Shown piece after piece: positions 32,620-42,040 of a DNA stretch of 64,000 nt. This DNA is from Paenibacillus tyrphae (GTDB lineage: Bacteria > Bacillota > Bacilli > Paenibacillales > NBRC-103111), in NCBI RefSeq assembly GCF_024158745.1, contig NZ_JAMZAW010000012.1, forward strand, positions 1-64,000, read 5' to 3'. How positions within the stretch are numbered: position 1 is the first letter of the stretch; each line of letters opens with the position of its first letter. Position numbers and translations under genes: made by a program. The notes beneath the pieces were generated by a model, which was not told the origin of the DNA, searched no databases, and saw nothing but the letters and a program-made list of their open reading frames with translations.

Positions 32620-33498
32620 TTAAGATTTCGCAAACAAGTCCCGTGCGGTTTGGATAAACAGCTTTACGGCGATGGAAGCTTCTTGCAGGGAAGGTACTGC
32701 CAGGTTAATTTCTCTGTAAGGGTGAGGCGTTAAAGCATGCATTCGCACGTTGGGAGGCAAGGTAGACAGAGATATCGAGATGTTCGACATGATCGCCACG
32801 CCGAGACCTTCTTGGATCATGTTCAACGAGGTGTTAACGTTGTGAACGATATATTTTACCTGAAGACACGCCCCGGCTTCCCGAAATCGCTCGTAGATCG
32901 GGATTTCGTAGCCTCCGTTGCATATGATCATCGCCTCGTCGCTCAATTCTTGCAAATGAATGGTCGAACGGCCCGCCAGAGGATGGTCGTCCCGGATGAA
33001 CAGAAACATCTCTTCTTTCAGCAAAGGCGTAATTTCAAATTCGTCGTGCGGTGGAATGAGAAAAGCGACATCGATCATTCTGGAGGCCAGCCGTTCTCTG
33101 AGGTCGTCGATGGTACCTTCGTAAAGATCGAATTGAATGCGGGGATATTTCTCCCCGATAACTCTGAAAATTTTGGGCAGAAAATAGGCGGAAGCCGAGG
33201 GAAAGGAACCAATCCGAATCGTCCCGACTTCGAAGCCTTTTTCGGCCATCACTTCCTGCTCCACCTTCTCGAAGCCCTGCAAAATATCCCGGAAAACGAT
33301 CAAGAGGCGTTCGCCGATGTCCGTCAAAATAATTCCGTTCCTTCGGTCGCGGATCAGGAGCGTCACGCCCAATTCGGCTTCCAGCGTGGAGACGGCGCGG
33401 CTAACGGCAGGCTGTGTCATATTCAGTTCATGACCGGCTTTGGTAAAGCTCCCGGTTTCGGCGATTTTGACGAACAGCTGAATTTGGGAATGGGTCAT
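32620..33498 (-). CDS. LysR-family transcriptional regulator
   Basis: 292 residues from MTHSQIQLFVKIAETGSFTKAGHELNMTQPAVSRAVS, a clear LysR helix-turn-helix, with an effector domain. An upstream 28-codon extension is AT-rich and without a ribosome site. It is divergent from a DMT exporter 97 bp away and probably activates it. Confidence 0.9.
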   Translation of the reverse strand: MTHSQIQLFVKIAETGSFTKAGHELNMTQPAVSRAVSTLEAELGVTLLIRDRRNGIILTDIGERLLIVFRDILQGFEKVEQEVMAEKGFEVGTIRIGSFPSASAYFLPKIFRVIGEKYPRIQFDLYEGTIDDLRERLASRMIDVAFLIPPHDEFEITPLLKEEMFLFIRDDHPLAGRSTIHLQELSDEAMIICNGGYEIPIYERFREAGACLQVKYIVHNVNTSLNMIQEGLGVAIMSNISISLSTLPPNVRMHALTPHPYREINLAVPSLQEASIAVKLFIQTARDLFAKS

Positions 33499-33594
33499 AA
33501 CACTTATGGTATGCTCCTTATAATAAACATTCATTTTATTTATTTCGATAGTTATTGTATCATGAGAAAACATTGACAACAAGGAGTGTTCATC

Positions 33595-34500
33595 GTGTTG
33601 CAGCTCTCACGCTCGCGGGCGGCTTTGTACCTCACTTTTCTCGTCATCGTCTGGGGAATCAACTGGCCGTTGTCCAAATATACGCTTTCCTTTTCGCCGC
33701 CTTTATTATTTGCAGGCTTGAGGACGTGCATCGGGGGATTGATTCTCATCTGCGTTGCCTTGCCCGGGTACAAGAAGCTCAATTGGAAGCAGACGTGGCC
33801 CGTTTATGTGATTTCGTCCGTGCTGAACATCATTCTCTTTTACGGTCTTCAAACGATAGGACTGAACTATTTGCCGGCCGGTCTCTTTTCGGCCATTGTC
33901 TTCTTGCAGCCCGTGCTGCTGGGCATTTTATCCTGGCTGTGGCTGGGGGAAGAGATGTTCGGCTTGAAATGGATCGGGCTTGTGCTCGGTTTTCTAGGCG
34001 TATTCGAGATCAGCGCAAGCAGTCTGGCCGGACATTTGTCCGTTACCGGGATCGTGCTCGCTCTCGGCTGTGCGGTCAGTTGGGCCTTGGGCACGCTGTA
34101 TACGAAGAAAATGTCGGCGCGGGTCGATATGGTTTGGGCCGTGGCGCTTCAATTGATGATCGGCGGCATTTTGTTGTTAGGCTCGGGTTCCCTCATGGAA
34201 AAATGGACGGATATCGTCTGGAACGTTCCGTTCGTATCGAGTCTGCTGTTTATTTCGGTTTTCGTGATTGCGTTGGGCTGGCTCGCTTACTTTAAGCTCG
34301 TCGGCTCCGGCGAAGCCGGCAAGGTCGGAGCGTTTACATTTCTGATCCCGCTGATTGCGATTACTTGCAGCGTCTTCTTTTTGGGCGAGCGAATATCGGT
34401 TAATTTGGTGGCGGGACTCGTTCTCATCGTCGGCAGCATCCTGCTGGTCAATGCAAGATCGATACGCCTGGTGAAAAAGCCGACAGGATTGCAGAGGTAA
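33595..34500 (+). CDS. EamA/DMT-superfamily exporter
   Basis: 301 residues with ten membrane helices in two EamA repeats (YLTFLVIVWGINWPLSKY ... and GIVLALGCAVSWALGTLYTKK). These carriers export amino acids or metabolites. GTG 33595 lies nine bases after AAGGAG; the GTG at 33586 touches that site. Divergent from the LysR gene. Confidence 0.87.
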   Translation: MLQLSRSRAALYLTFLVIVWGINWPLSKYTLSFSPPLLFAGLRTCIGGLILICVALPGYKKLNWKQTWPVYVISSVLNIILFYGLQTIGLNYLPAGLFSAIVFLQPVLLGILSWLWLGEEMFGLKWIGLVLGFLGVFEISASSLAGHLSVTGIVLALGCAVSWALGTLYTKKMSARVDMVWAVALQLMIGGILLLGSGSLMEKWTDIVWNVPFVSSLLFISVFVIALGWLAYFKLVGSGEAGKVGAFTFLIPLIAITCSVFFLGERISVNLVAGLVLIVGSILLVNARSIRLVKKPTGLQR

Positions 34501-34582
34501 TAGGCGAAAAATGACCCTCGACGCTTGCTTGCGTTTGCCGGAAGGTTTGGCGCAAGCGCCAGGGGATTGTTTTTTGTTTTAA

Positions 34583-34604
34583 AATGTGCTAAATTAAGCA
34601 CATT
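34583..34604. promoter_or_regulatory. Rrf2 operator 1
   Basis: AATGTGCT (34583-34590), six bases, AGCACATT (34597-34604). It has the same TGTGC-N8-GCACA core as the dyad at 35058-35083. Confidence 0.7.
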
Positions 34605-34639
34605 AAAAGCTGTGGCCGGAGGAGGCTGTTCAGGGCAAC

Positions 34640-35041
34640 ATGGCACAAATTAAGCGGTTCGGCTTCGGGCTCCAAGCCTTAATCGTATTGGCCTTAACTT
34701 CGGAGCAGCGTTCTAGCGCCGAAATCGCGGAAGAGATCCGCTGCGAGCCGACGGCGCTCCGCAAAATTTTGGCTCAACTGGCGGAAGCGGGCATCGTGGA
34801 AGTGAAGCAGGGCAGATCGGGGGGGTACCAATTGACCCGAAAGCCCGGGGAGATTACGCTGTCCGAGATCTACAACGCTTTGCACGAGGAAGAGCCTTTA
34901 TGGAACCAGATGCTGGATACGACAGGAAATCATCTGTTTGGAAAAAAGGTCAACGAATCGTTTCAGAAAATCATGACCGATATCATTGTGCAGGTAGACC
35001 ATGTGCTGGGCACTTATACAATTGCCGACCTGCTGGAGTGA
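34640..35041 (+). CDS. Rrf2-family transcriptional regulator
   Basis: 133 residues with an Rrf2 winged helix (RSSAEIAEEIRCEPTALRKILAQLAEAGIVEVKQGRSGGYQL). Only one cysteine is present, so it does not bind an iron-sulfur cluster as IscR or NsrR do; a small ligand is more likely, as in CymR-type members. Matching palindromes before this gene and before the next transporter gene indicate autoregulation plus control of that transporter. Confidence 0.9.
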   Translation: MAQIKRFGFGLQALIVLALTSEQRSSAEIAEEIRCEPTALRKILAQLAEAGIVEVKQGRSGGYQLTRKPGEITLSEIYNALHEEEPLWNQMLDTTGNHLFGKKVNESFQKIMTDIIVQVDHVLGTYTIADLLE

Positions 35042-35057
35042 CCTCTTTTTTTACTCT

Positions 35058-35083
35058 AATATGTGCATAATAATGCACATATT
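35058..35083. promoter_or_regulatory. Rrf2 operator 2
   Basis: AATATGTGCAT, four bases, ATGCACATATT: a perfect 11-bp dyad directly before the AbrB-type transporter gene. Confidence 0.75.
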
Positions 35084-35122
35084 ATTCGAAAATTTCTATA
35101 GAAAGATAGGGAGGGAGAGAAA

Positions 35123-36235
35123 ATGGATAAACGAAAAGCCCCGACCCGCTTTCCCGGGATCTTGTACTCTCTGATTGCGGCTGTCATCGGCGGCATCGCG
35201 TTCAAGCTGCTGCATCTGCCGATTCCCTGGCTGCTGGGTCCGATGTTCGCCGTTTTGATCGGATCGAATGTGTTCAAGGGACGTTTCGCATGGCCCGGGC
35301 AGTTCAGAAACGCAGGCATGATCATCGTCGGGTACACGATCGGGCTGGCCATGACAGCGGCGGCGCTGAAGGAGATGTCTTACCAGCTGCCGTGGATGCT
35401 GTTCATGACGCTGCTCCTGCTGCTTTGGTGCGCGGGCATCGCCTATCCCGTCTCCAGGCTGGCGGAGATCGATTACAAATCCTCGCTGCTGGGAAGCATA
35501 CCCGGAGGGCTGACGCAGGTTCTTGTGTTGGCAGAGGAAACCGACGGGGTCAATCTCACGGTCGTCACCGTCACGCAGGTGATCCGGCTGATCCTGATTA
35601 TCACATGCGTGCCATTGCTGGTAACGAGCCCGCTCTTCGGGCAAGCGCACGAGGGTTCGGGGGCCGGCGCTCCATTGTCCGCCGTTTCGGCGGGTTGGAG
35701 CAGCGGGATGATTCCGAACCTGCTCGTTTATGCGCTGGTCAGCGTGGGATGCGCCATTTTGGGGAACAAGATCAAATTTCCGACCGCTTTTTTGCTGGGT
35801 CCGGCTATCGGAACGGCGGCTCTTCAGCTGACCGGCATTCCGGGACCGGCGCTTCCAGCCTTTGTCCTTAACGCGGCGCAGCTCATGATTGGCGTTCACG
35901 TAGGGCTGATGTTGAAGCCGGACCGGTTGACCCATAAGGTGCGGACGATCTCGCTGGCGGTCGGCAGCGGACTGCTGCTGATGGTCGGGGCCTTGGGCTT
36001 GAGCGTGCTGCTGACCAAGCTCCAGCCCGTATCCGCCTCCACCGGGCTGTTAAGCCTCGCTCCCGGGGGGATGGATCAAATGGGCATTATCGCCCATGAG
36101 ATTCATGCGGATTTGTCGATGGTGGCCGGCTATCAGCTGTTTCGTACCTTTTTCATCTTTTTCGCGGTACCGCCTTTGCTGAAGGCGATCTTCCGATACA
36201 ATCGTAAATCAACCAAACGGAGGGAAACGCAATGA
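35123..36235 (+). CDS. AbrB-family membrane transporter
   Basis: 370 residues, about ten membrane helices in two similar halves, each starting with an LPIPWLLGPMFA- or PTAFLLGPAIG-type helix (the AbrB duplication, often labelled putative ammonia monooxygenase). Function in bacteria is unsettled; roles in small-molecule or thiol export are proposed. GGGAGGGAG precedes ATG 35123. Its stop overlaps (ATGA) the start of the isochorismatase-like frame, so the two formed one Rrf2-controlled operon. Confidence 0.85.
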   Translation: MDKRKAPTRFPGILYSLIAAVIGGIAFKLLHLPIPWLLGPMFAVLIGSNVFKGRFAWPGQFRNAGMIIVGYTIGLAMTAAALKEMSYQLPWMLFMTLLLLLWCAGIAYPVSRLAEIDYKSSLLGSIPGGLTQVLVLAEETDGVNLTVVTVTQVIRLILIITCVPLLVTSPLFGQAHEGSGAGAPLSAVSAGWSSGMIPNLLVYALVSVGCAILGNKIKFPTAFLLGPAIGTAALQLTGIPGPALPAFVLNAAQLMIGVHVGLMLKPDRLTHKVRTISLAVGSGLLLMVGALGLSVLLTKLQPVSASTGLLSLAPGGMDQMGIIAHEIHADLSMVAGYQLFRTFFIFFAVPPLLKAIFRYNRKSTKRRETQ

Positions 36236-36801
36236 CGCCATTAAACGTAAATTTTCAAAAAACAGCTTAGGTCCTTATCGATCTGCAAAAAGGAATCGTC
36301 GCAAGCTCGAATGGACAAGACGTGGTCGAGAAGGCTGTCCCGCTTGTCCGGCTGTTCCGTGAAAAAGGCGGATTTATCGCGTTTGTCAATGTCGATTTCC
36401 ATGACGGGGTGGACCGGTTAAAGCCGGCAACGGATCAGCCGGTTCCGGCCGTTCAGCCTCCTAGAGGCTGGGCCGAGTTTGTCCCGGAGCTGGGCGTCCG
36501 CCCGGATGATTACGTGGTCACGAAACGGCAGTGGGGCGCTTTTTTCGGTACGGACCTGGATCTTCAGCTTCGCCGGAGATGGATCGATACGATCGTTTTG
36601 TGCGGAATTGCCACCAATATCGGGGTGGAAAGCACGGCGAGGGAAGCATTCCAGTTTGGCTATCACCAAATCTTCATCACCGATGCGATGAAGACCTACA
36701 GCCAGGAGGAGCACGAGGCTTCTTGCAACTACATTTTCCCGAGAATCGGCAAGGTCCGAATCGCCGAGCAATTTCTGGCGGAAGCAGGCGGCACAGATTA
36801 G
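36232..36801 (+). pseudogene. Isochorismatase-like hydrolase interrupted by an in-frame TAG
   Basis: ATG 36232 overlaps the transporter stop as ATGA and has GGAGGG upstream. After KTA, codon 13 is TAG (36268-36270), where relatives have a hydrophobic residue in KTALVLIDLQKGI; the frame then continues uninterrupted to 36801. The active-site Asp (VLIDLQ), Lys (VTKRQWGAFFGTDLD) and CGIATNIGVESTAR loop (Gly at the usual Cys place, as in EntB) are intact. Either a fresh nonsense mutation or suppressed translation. A GTG at 36322 could start a shorter protein lacking the catalytic Asp. Confidence 0.75.
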
Positions 36802-36803
36802 GT

Positions 36804-36832
36804 TTGACAAAACGATCGGGTTACCCTATAAT
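36804..36832 (+). promoter_or_regulatory. Promoter of the leuA T-box transcript
   Basis: Perfect TTGACA (36804-36809), 17 bp, TATAAT (36827-36832). Confidence 0.9.
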
Positions 36833-36855
36833 AACCAATAATCCAATATTCAAAT

Positions 36856-37100
36856 GTGAAGATTAGAAATAGTAGAAGTGCAATGACCTTTCAGAGAGCC
36901 GTTGGTTGGTGCGAAACGGTAACGTCGTTCATTTCGAACTCGTCTATGAACAGCTGCCTGACATGTAGGGTAAGCCGGAGTTCCACCGTTACAGGGATAG
37001 ATGGTGATGGCCATCGAATTGAGCTCATTTCTTCAGGAAATGAATTAGAGTGGTACCGCGGGTTCAACCTCGTCTCTATACGTAGAGACGGGGTTTTTTT
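36856..37100 (+). ncRNA. Leucine T-box riboswitch
   Basis: The leader of leuA contains the AG-bulge stem I region (GAAGATTAGAAATAGTA then AGAGAGCC), the T-box core AGAGTGGTACCGCGG (37047-37061) that pairs with uncharged tRNA, and a terminator (37068-37078 with 37083-37093, then seven T). CTC at 36939-36941 is the probable Leu specifier codon. Uncharged tRNA-Leu would favour antitermination and leuA expression. Confidence 0.92.
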
Positions 37101-37178
37101 GTTGATTAAATTCCGGGTTTAATCAACCCCGCTTCATTTATAGATATCGAAAAAATGCGATTTCGGGAGGAATAGAGG

Positions 37179-38717
37179 ATGAAACGTAAAATTATGGTGT
37201 TCGATACCACGCTGCGCGACGGTGAGCAAGTTCCAGGGGCGAAGCTGAATCTTCATCAAAAAATAGAGATCGCCCAGCAATTAAAGCGGCTGAATGTCGA
37301 TATTATCGAAGCAGGCTTTCCCGCCTCGTCCGCGGGAGATTTTCAAGCGGTTCAAGAAATTGCCCGCAGCGTAGGCAACAGCGTCTCGATTACGGCCTTG
37401 GCCCGAGCAGTCAAAAGCGACATCGACGCGGTCTATGAAAGCATCAAGCTGGCGCAGAACCCGCTCATTCATATTGTGCTCGGCACCTCGAACATCCATG
37501 TGGAGAAGAAGTTCAGCCGGTCCAAGGAAGCCGTCCTGCAGATGGGGGTTGACGCGGTCAAGTATGCCAAGACGCTGCTTCCGCAAGTACAGTATTCCAC
37601 GGAAGACGCATCGAGGTCGGATTTCGAATACTTGTGGGAGACGATCGAAGCCGTCGTGAAAGCGGGAGCGACCATGATTAACGTGCCCGATACAGTGGGC
37701 TATGCCGTTCCGGAGGAATTTGGCGAGCTGATCCGCAAAATCAACGAACGGCTCAAAAATTTGGACGACCGCGTCATTCTTAGCGTCCATTGCCACAACG
37801 ACCTTGGACTGGCCACGGCGAATACGCTGAGTGCGATCAAGAACGGGGCGGAAAAAGTCGAGTGCACCATTAACGGCTTAGGCGAGCGGGCAGGCAACGC
37901 TTCGCTGGAGGAAGTCGTGATGGGGCTTAAAGTTAGGGAAAACTATTTCAACGGCTACACCAATATCAATACGACGGAGCTGCACAGAACCTCCAAGCTG
38001 GTCAGCCATTTGACGGGGCTGGATGTGCAGGTCAACAAAGCGATTACCGGCGACAACGCCTTCGCGCACTCCTCCGGCATCCATCAGGACGGCCTGCTGA
38101 AAGACAAGCGCGTATATGAAATCATGTCGCCCGAAGAGGTCGGGGCGGACAGCATGGAGCTGATCCTGACCGCCCGTTCCGGACGGCACGCCTTCAAGAA
38201 CGCCGTAGAGAAAATGGGCTTCGATACGAGCGATGCCGACGATTTCGAGCAGCTGTTCGCGAAGTTCCTGACCTTGGCTGATGCCAAGAAAGAAGTTTAC
38301 GATCACGACGTATTTTATCTCGTGACGAATCACCGGACCGTGGAGCAGAGCAGCAAGCAATTATACGAGCTGGAGTCCTTCCAGGTGGTCAGCAACGATC
38401 TGTATCCGACGGCCACTGTCAAATTGAACAAGGGCACCGAATCAATGAAAGGGAGCGCCGTGGGCGACGGCCCGATCGATGCCTTGTACAGCGCCATTAA
38501 AACGTTGGTCGGTCTGGAGATTGAGCTGAAGGATTACAAAATCAACAGCTTGTCCCGAGGCATGGAGGCCGTCGGCAGGGTCAACATCCGTGTGGAGCAT
38601 CAAGGCAAAATCTACTCCGGACGGGCGATGGACACAGATATTATCAAGGCCAGCGCGAATGCTTTCCTGAACGGGATTAACGGCATCCTGCTGGACCTTG
38701 CGAAAGATGAAAAATAG
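37179..38717 (+). CDS. leuA: 2-isopropylmalate synthase
   Basis: It condenses acetyl-CoA with 2-oxoisovalerate, the first committed step of leucine synthesis. 512 residues: N-terminal HMGL-like barrel with [17 protein letters not shown] and metal-binding [28 protein letters not shown], and a C-terminal LeuA regulatory domain ([24 protein letters not shown]) that gives leucine feedback inhibition. GGGAGGAA precedes ATG 37179. It stands alone behind the T-box; the rest of an ilv-leu operon is not here. Confidence 0.96.
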   Translation: MKRKIMVFDTTLRDGEQVPGAKLNLHQKIEIAQQLKRLNVDIIEAGFPASSAGDFQAVQEIARSVGNSVSITALARAVKSDIDAVYESIKLAQNPLIHIVLGTSNIHVEKKFSRSKEAVLQMGVDAVKYAKTLLPQVQYSTEDASRSDFEYLWETIEAVVKAGATMINVPDTVGYAVPEEFGELIRKINERLKNLDDRVILSVHCHNDLGLATANTLSAIKNGAEKVECTINGLGERAGNASLEEVVMGLKVRENYFNGYTNINTTELHRTSKLVSHLTGLDVQVNKAITGDNAFAHSSGIHQDGLLKDKRVYEIMSPEEVGADSMELILTARSGRHAFKNAVEKMGFDTSDADDFEQLFAKFLTLADAKKEVYDHDVFYLVTNHRTVEQSSKQLYELESFQVVSNDLYPTATVKLNKGTESMKGSAVGDGPIDALYSAIKTLVGLEIELKDYKINSLSRGMEAVGRVNIRVEHQGKIYSGRAMDTDIIKASANAFLNGINGILLDLAKDEK

Positions 38718-38752
38718 GCCGGACATCCGGTCCGAATCTATCGGAGGGAAAC

Positions 38753-39241
38753 GTGGTGAGCAGTCAGTTAAAGGAAAGCGCGCAGCGGGTACAGGATAAA
38801 TTAACGAAGTTGGGATATCCGAACCGGGTTGTGGAACTGCCGGACAGCGCGCGAACCGCCCAGGAAGCGGCGGACGCCATAGGCTGTGAGGTGGCGCAAA
38901 TTGCAAAATCGATCATTTTCCGGCTCAAGCCTTCGAATAAGCCGCTTCTGGTTGTCGCCAGCGGCGTGAACCGCGTGGATGAGAAGCTCATCTCCAGTCG
39001 GATTGACGATAAGCTTGTCAAGGCCGATGCGGATTTCGTGCGGGAGCATACGGGCTTTGTCATCGGGGGCGTTGCGCCAATCGGACATCCGGAGCCGATC
39101 CTGACGATGATCGACGAAGATCTGTTTCAATACCCAACCTTATGGGCGGCGGCAGGACATCCGAAAGCCGTATTCGAGCTAACGCCCGATGATCTGGCCG
39201 CCATGACGTACGGGCAAGTAACGTCGGTGAAAAAGGGATAA
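38753..39241 (+). CDS. YbaK/EbsC-type aminoacyl-tRNA deacylase
   Basis: 162 residues of the YbaK/ProX editing domain (ELPDSARTAQEAADAIGCEVAQIAKSIIFR, KADADFVREHTGFVIGGVAPIGH, FELTPDDL). Such free-standing proteins remove misattached amino acids, often from tRNA-Pro or tRNA-Cys; the conserved Lys in AKSI is catalytic in relatives. GTG 38753 or 38756 after GGAGGG. It is 35 bp after leuA and may share its transcript. Confidence 0.88.
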   Translation: MVSSQLKESAQRVQDKLTKLGYPNRVVELPDSARTAQEAADAIGCEVAQIAKSIIFRLKPSNKPLLVVASGVNRVDEKLISSRIDDKLVKADADFVREHTGFVIGGVAPIGHPEPILTMIDEDLFQYPTLWAAAGHPKAVFELTPDDLAAMTYGQVTSVKKG

Positions 39242-39250
39242 AAACGCGAG

Positions 39251-39280
39251 ACGCTTGGGCTTCCAAGCGTTTTTTCTTTT
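39251..39280 (+). terminator. Terminator after the YbaK gene
   Basis: ACGCTTGG (39251-39258) with CCAAGCGT (39263-39270), then TTTTTTC. Confidence 0.88.
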
Positions 39281-39283
39281 GGG

Positions 39284-39312
39284 TTGACATTAAAATGGAG
39301 GAATGTTATAAA
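39284..39312 (+). promoter_or_regulatory. htpG promoter
   Basis: TTGACA (39284-39289), 17 bp, TATAAA (39307-39312), a strong vegetative-type promoter directly before the CIRCE dyad. Confidence 0.85.
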
Positions 39313-39321
39313 AAATAAAGA

Positions 39322-39348
39322 ATGGCACTCGGAGGTGGAGAGTGCTAA
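39322..39348 (+). promoter_or_regulatory. CIRCE operator (HrcA binding site)
   Basis: GCACTC, nine bases, GAGTGCTAA: the right half (39340-39348) is a perfect CIRCE arm and the left half keeps seven of nine positions. HrcA would repress htpG until heat stress. Confidence 0.88.
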
Positions 39349-39405
39349 CAACGTGGTCATTTGCAGCCATTGTCACCGTTATTGTCAAAAAAGGAGAGAT
39401 TTCGA

Positions 39406-41286
39406 ATGGAAAAGAAGCAGTTTCAAGCCGAATCCAAGCGATTGTTGGAAATGATGATCAATTCGATTTATACGCAAAAAGAAATCTTTCTTCGCGAATT
39501 GATTTCGAATGCCAGCGATGCCATCGACAAGATTTATTACAAGGCGTTGACCGACGATAAACTGGTTTTCGACAAAGACAGCTACTATATTAAAGTGGTT
39601 CCGGACAAGGACAGCAGAACATTGACGATCCTCGATACCGGGATCGGGATGACCAAGGAAGAGCTGGAGACGAACCTTGGCGTGATCGCCAAGAGCGGCT
39701 CGCTCGCTTTTAAGAAAGAAAACGAATTAAAGGACGGTCACGATATCATCGGTCAATTCGGCGTCGGCTTTTATTCGGCCTTTATGGTCGCCGACGTGGT
39801 AACGGTGATCAGCAAAGCCTTGGGCAGCGACAGCGCGTACAAGTGGGAATCGGCGGGTGCGGAAGGCTATACGATCGAGCCTTGCGACAAAGAAACGGTC
39901 GGCACGGAAATTATTCTGAAGATCAAGGAGAATACCGAGGACGAGAGCTACGAGGAGTTTTTGGAAGTATACCGTCTGAAGGGAATCATTAAGAAATATT
40001 CGGATTTTATCCGCTATCCGATTAAGATGGATGTTACCTCCAAGCGGTTGAAGGAAGGCAGCGACAACGAATTTGAGGATTACACGGAAGAGCAGCACAT
40101 TAACAGCATGGTTCCGATCTGGAGAAAAAACAAAAGCGAGCTGACTGCCGAGGATTACGAGAAGTTTTATGCGGAGAAGCATTACGGCTTCGACAAGCCG
40201 ATCAAGCATATCCATATCAGCGCGGACGGGGCTGTCGTTTACCAGGCGATCCTGTTTATCCCGGAAAATATTCCTTTCGACTACTACACGAAGGAATACG
40301 AGAAGGGGCTGGAGCTGTATTCCAACGGCGTGCTGATTATGAACAAATGCTCCGATCTGCTGCCGGACTATTTCAGCTTCGTCAAAGGGATGGTCGATTC
40401 GGAGAGCCTGTCGCTCAACATTTCCAGAGAAATGCTGCAGCACGACCGCCAATTGAAGCTGATCGCCAAAAATATCGAGAGCAAAATCAAAAGCCAGCTG
40501 CTAAGCCTGCTTAAGGATGAAAGAGAGAAGTACGAGCAGTTCTACAAATCGTTCGGCAGACAGCTGAAATTCGGAGTTTACAGCGATTACGGCAGTCATA
40601 AAGAGGTACTGCAGGATCTGGTCATGTTCTACTCCTCCAAAGAGAAGAAGCTGGCCACGCTGGAGGAATACGTATCGAGAATGCCGGAGGACCAAAAGTA
40701 TATTTACTATGCTTCCGGACCGTCGAACGAACGAATCGAGAAGCTTCCGCAGACCGAGCTCGTCGCCGAGAAGGGCTACGAAATCTTGTACTTCACCGAC
40801 GATATCGACGAGTTCGCCGTCAAGATGCTGATGAAATACAAGGATAAAGAATTCAAGTCCGTCTCCAGCGGCGATCTGGGCTTTGAAACGGAAGACAACA
40901 AGGACAGCGACGATGCCGACAAAAACGATCACAAAGAGCTGTTTGACTACATGAAGGGGCTGCTGGAAGGCAAAGTAACCAGCGTCAGAGCCTCGAAGCG
41001 GTTGAAGTCTCACCCCGTATGTCTGACTACGGAGGGTGACGTCAGTATCGAGATGGAGAAAATATTGAACGCCATGCCGAATAATCCGAGTGTCAAAGCG
41101 GAAAAGGTGCTGGAAATCAACATCCATCATGAGGTGTTCCAATCGCTGCAGACGTCGTACGAGCAGGATAAAGAGAAGCTGAATCTGTATACGGCACTCT
41201 TGTACAACCAAGCGCTGTTGATCGAAGGACTGCCGATTGAAGATCCGGTCGAATTTACGAATGATATTTGTAAAATTATGGTGTAA
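39406..41286 (+). CDS. htpG: Chaperone HtpG (Hsp90)
   Basis: A 626-residue ATP-dependent chaperone. The GHKL ATPase domain shows [27 protein letters not shown] and [15 protein letters not shown]; the middle and C-terminal domains are full-length ([25 protein letters not shown]). AAAGGAGAG precedes ATG 39406; an upstream in-frame extension would cover CIRCE. It is monocistronic and probably HrcA-controlled. Confidence 0.96.
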   Translation: MEKKQFQAESKRLLEMMINSIYTQKEIFLRELISNASDAIDKIYYKALTDDKLVFDKDSYYIKVVPDKDSRTLTILDTGIGMTKEELETNLGVIAKSGSLAFKKENELKDGHDIIGQFGVGFYSAFMVADVVTVISKALGSDSAYKWESAGAEGYTIEPCDKETVGTEIILKIKENTEDESYEEFLEVYRLKGIIKKYSDFIRYPIKMDVTSKRLKEGSDNEFEDYTEEQHINSMVPIWRKNKSELTAEDYEKFYAEKHYGFDKPIKHIHISADGAVVYQAILFIPENIPFDYYTKEYEKGLELYSNGVLIMNKCSDLLPDYFSFVKGMVDSESLSLNISREMLQHDRQLKLIAKNIESKIKSQLLSLLKDEREKYEQFYKSFGRQLKFGVYSDYGSHKEVLQDLVMFYSSKEKKLATLEEYVSRMPEDQKYIYYASGPSNERIEKLPQTELVAEKGYEILYFTDDIDEFAVKMLMKYKDKEFKSVSSGDLGFETEDNKDSDDADKNDHKELFDYMKGLLEGKVTSVRASKRLKSHPVCLTTEGDVSIEMEKILNAMPNNPSVKAEKVLEINIHHEVFQSLQTSYEQDKEKLNLYTALLYNQALLIEGLPIEDPVEFTNDICKIMV

Positions 41287-41307
41287 TACAGGCTCACGCC
41301 CATAAAA

Positions 41308-41562
41308 ACCGGCCCTAGAGGGGGGCGGTGAGCTTGTTGAGAAACCCGCTTCGCGTATAAAATTCTCAGCATACGCCGGTGGGGTATATCCCTCCAGCCG
41401 CTCTTGAAACCCGTGAATTTGATTAGAATTAGCGGTATTTTCACGGGTTCCAAAGGCGGACGTAAACTCTTACGGGATATACCCCACCTCTATTTGTCTG
41501 AGATTTTCTACTTCTAGGTTTTCTCAACACTCTCGCCGACCCTGGAAAGGGTCGGTTTTTTC
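41308..41562. repeat. Structured repeat, copy B
   Basis: The htpG-arsR gap holds the second copy: end GTGAGCTTGTTGAGAAA (41328), perfect 15-bp stem GGTGGGGTATATCCC with GGGATATACCCCACC, inner stem AACCCGTGAA with TTCACGGGTT, closing TTTTCTCAACACTC (to about 41532). Both flanks are GC hairpins (about 41308-41330 and 41534-41562), the right one with a T6 run acting as a terminator. Confidence 0.7.
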
Positions 41563-41606
41563 GTCGTTCGTCCTGGTAGAAGGGGGGAGTAGCTAAAAAC
41601 GCTTTA

Positions 41607-41644
41607 AATATTCCTTGACAGGAATATTCCTTTTCGGGTATATT
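41607..41644 (+). promoter_or_regulatory. ArsR promoter with overlapping perfect operator
   Basis: AATATTCC-TTGACA-GGAATATT (41607-41628) is a perfect dyad whose centre is the -35 box; the -10 TATATT (41639-41644) is 18 bp on. Start point should fall at the ATG 41651, implying a leaderless, autorepressed gene. Confidence 0.75.
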
Positions 41645-41650
41645 TAGAGC

Positions 41651-41953
41651 ATGAATTCGACCTTTCGAACTCTTGCCGAGCCGAATCGGCTGCGCATGGT
41701 GGAGCTCTTGCGGGAAGGGCCTTTAACCGTAGGAGAAATTGCCAATCGGCTTGGACTCAGTCAGCCGCAAGCTTCCAAGCATCTTCGCGCGCTAAGCGAC
41801 GCGGGGTTCGTCGAGATGCAGGCGATCGCCAACCGACGGATCTGCAAGCTTAGACCTCAGCCGTTGCTTGAGCTGAAGGCATGGCTGGAATCTTTTCGCT
41901 GCAGTTGGGACGAGAAGCTCGACCGTTTGGGTAATTACATGCAGGAGCTATAA
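41651..41953 (+). CDS. ArsR-family regulator of an SRPBCC operon
   Basis: 100 residues: TFRTLAEPNRLRMVELLREGPLTVGEIANRLGLSQPQASKHLRALSDAGFVEM is a textbook ArsR winged helix of the metal-free subgroup that pairs with AHSA1/SRPBCC genes. No ribosome site precedes the ATG. Followed by the SRPBCC and DoxX-like genes. Confidence 0.92.
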   Translation: MNSTFRTLAEPNRLRMVELLREGPLTVGEIANRLGLSQPQASKHLRALSDAGFVEMQAIANRRICKLRPQPLLELKAWLESFRCSWDEKLDRLGNYMQEL

Positions 41954-42040
41954 AGGAAGGAAAGGAAGTGAGCGACGGCGATCAGCAGTCGTCCTGCCGA
42001 GGAGCTTTAAACAACAACACGATGTGGAGGAATGAAAATC

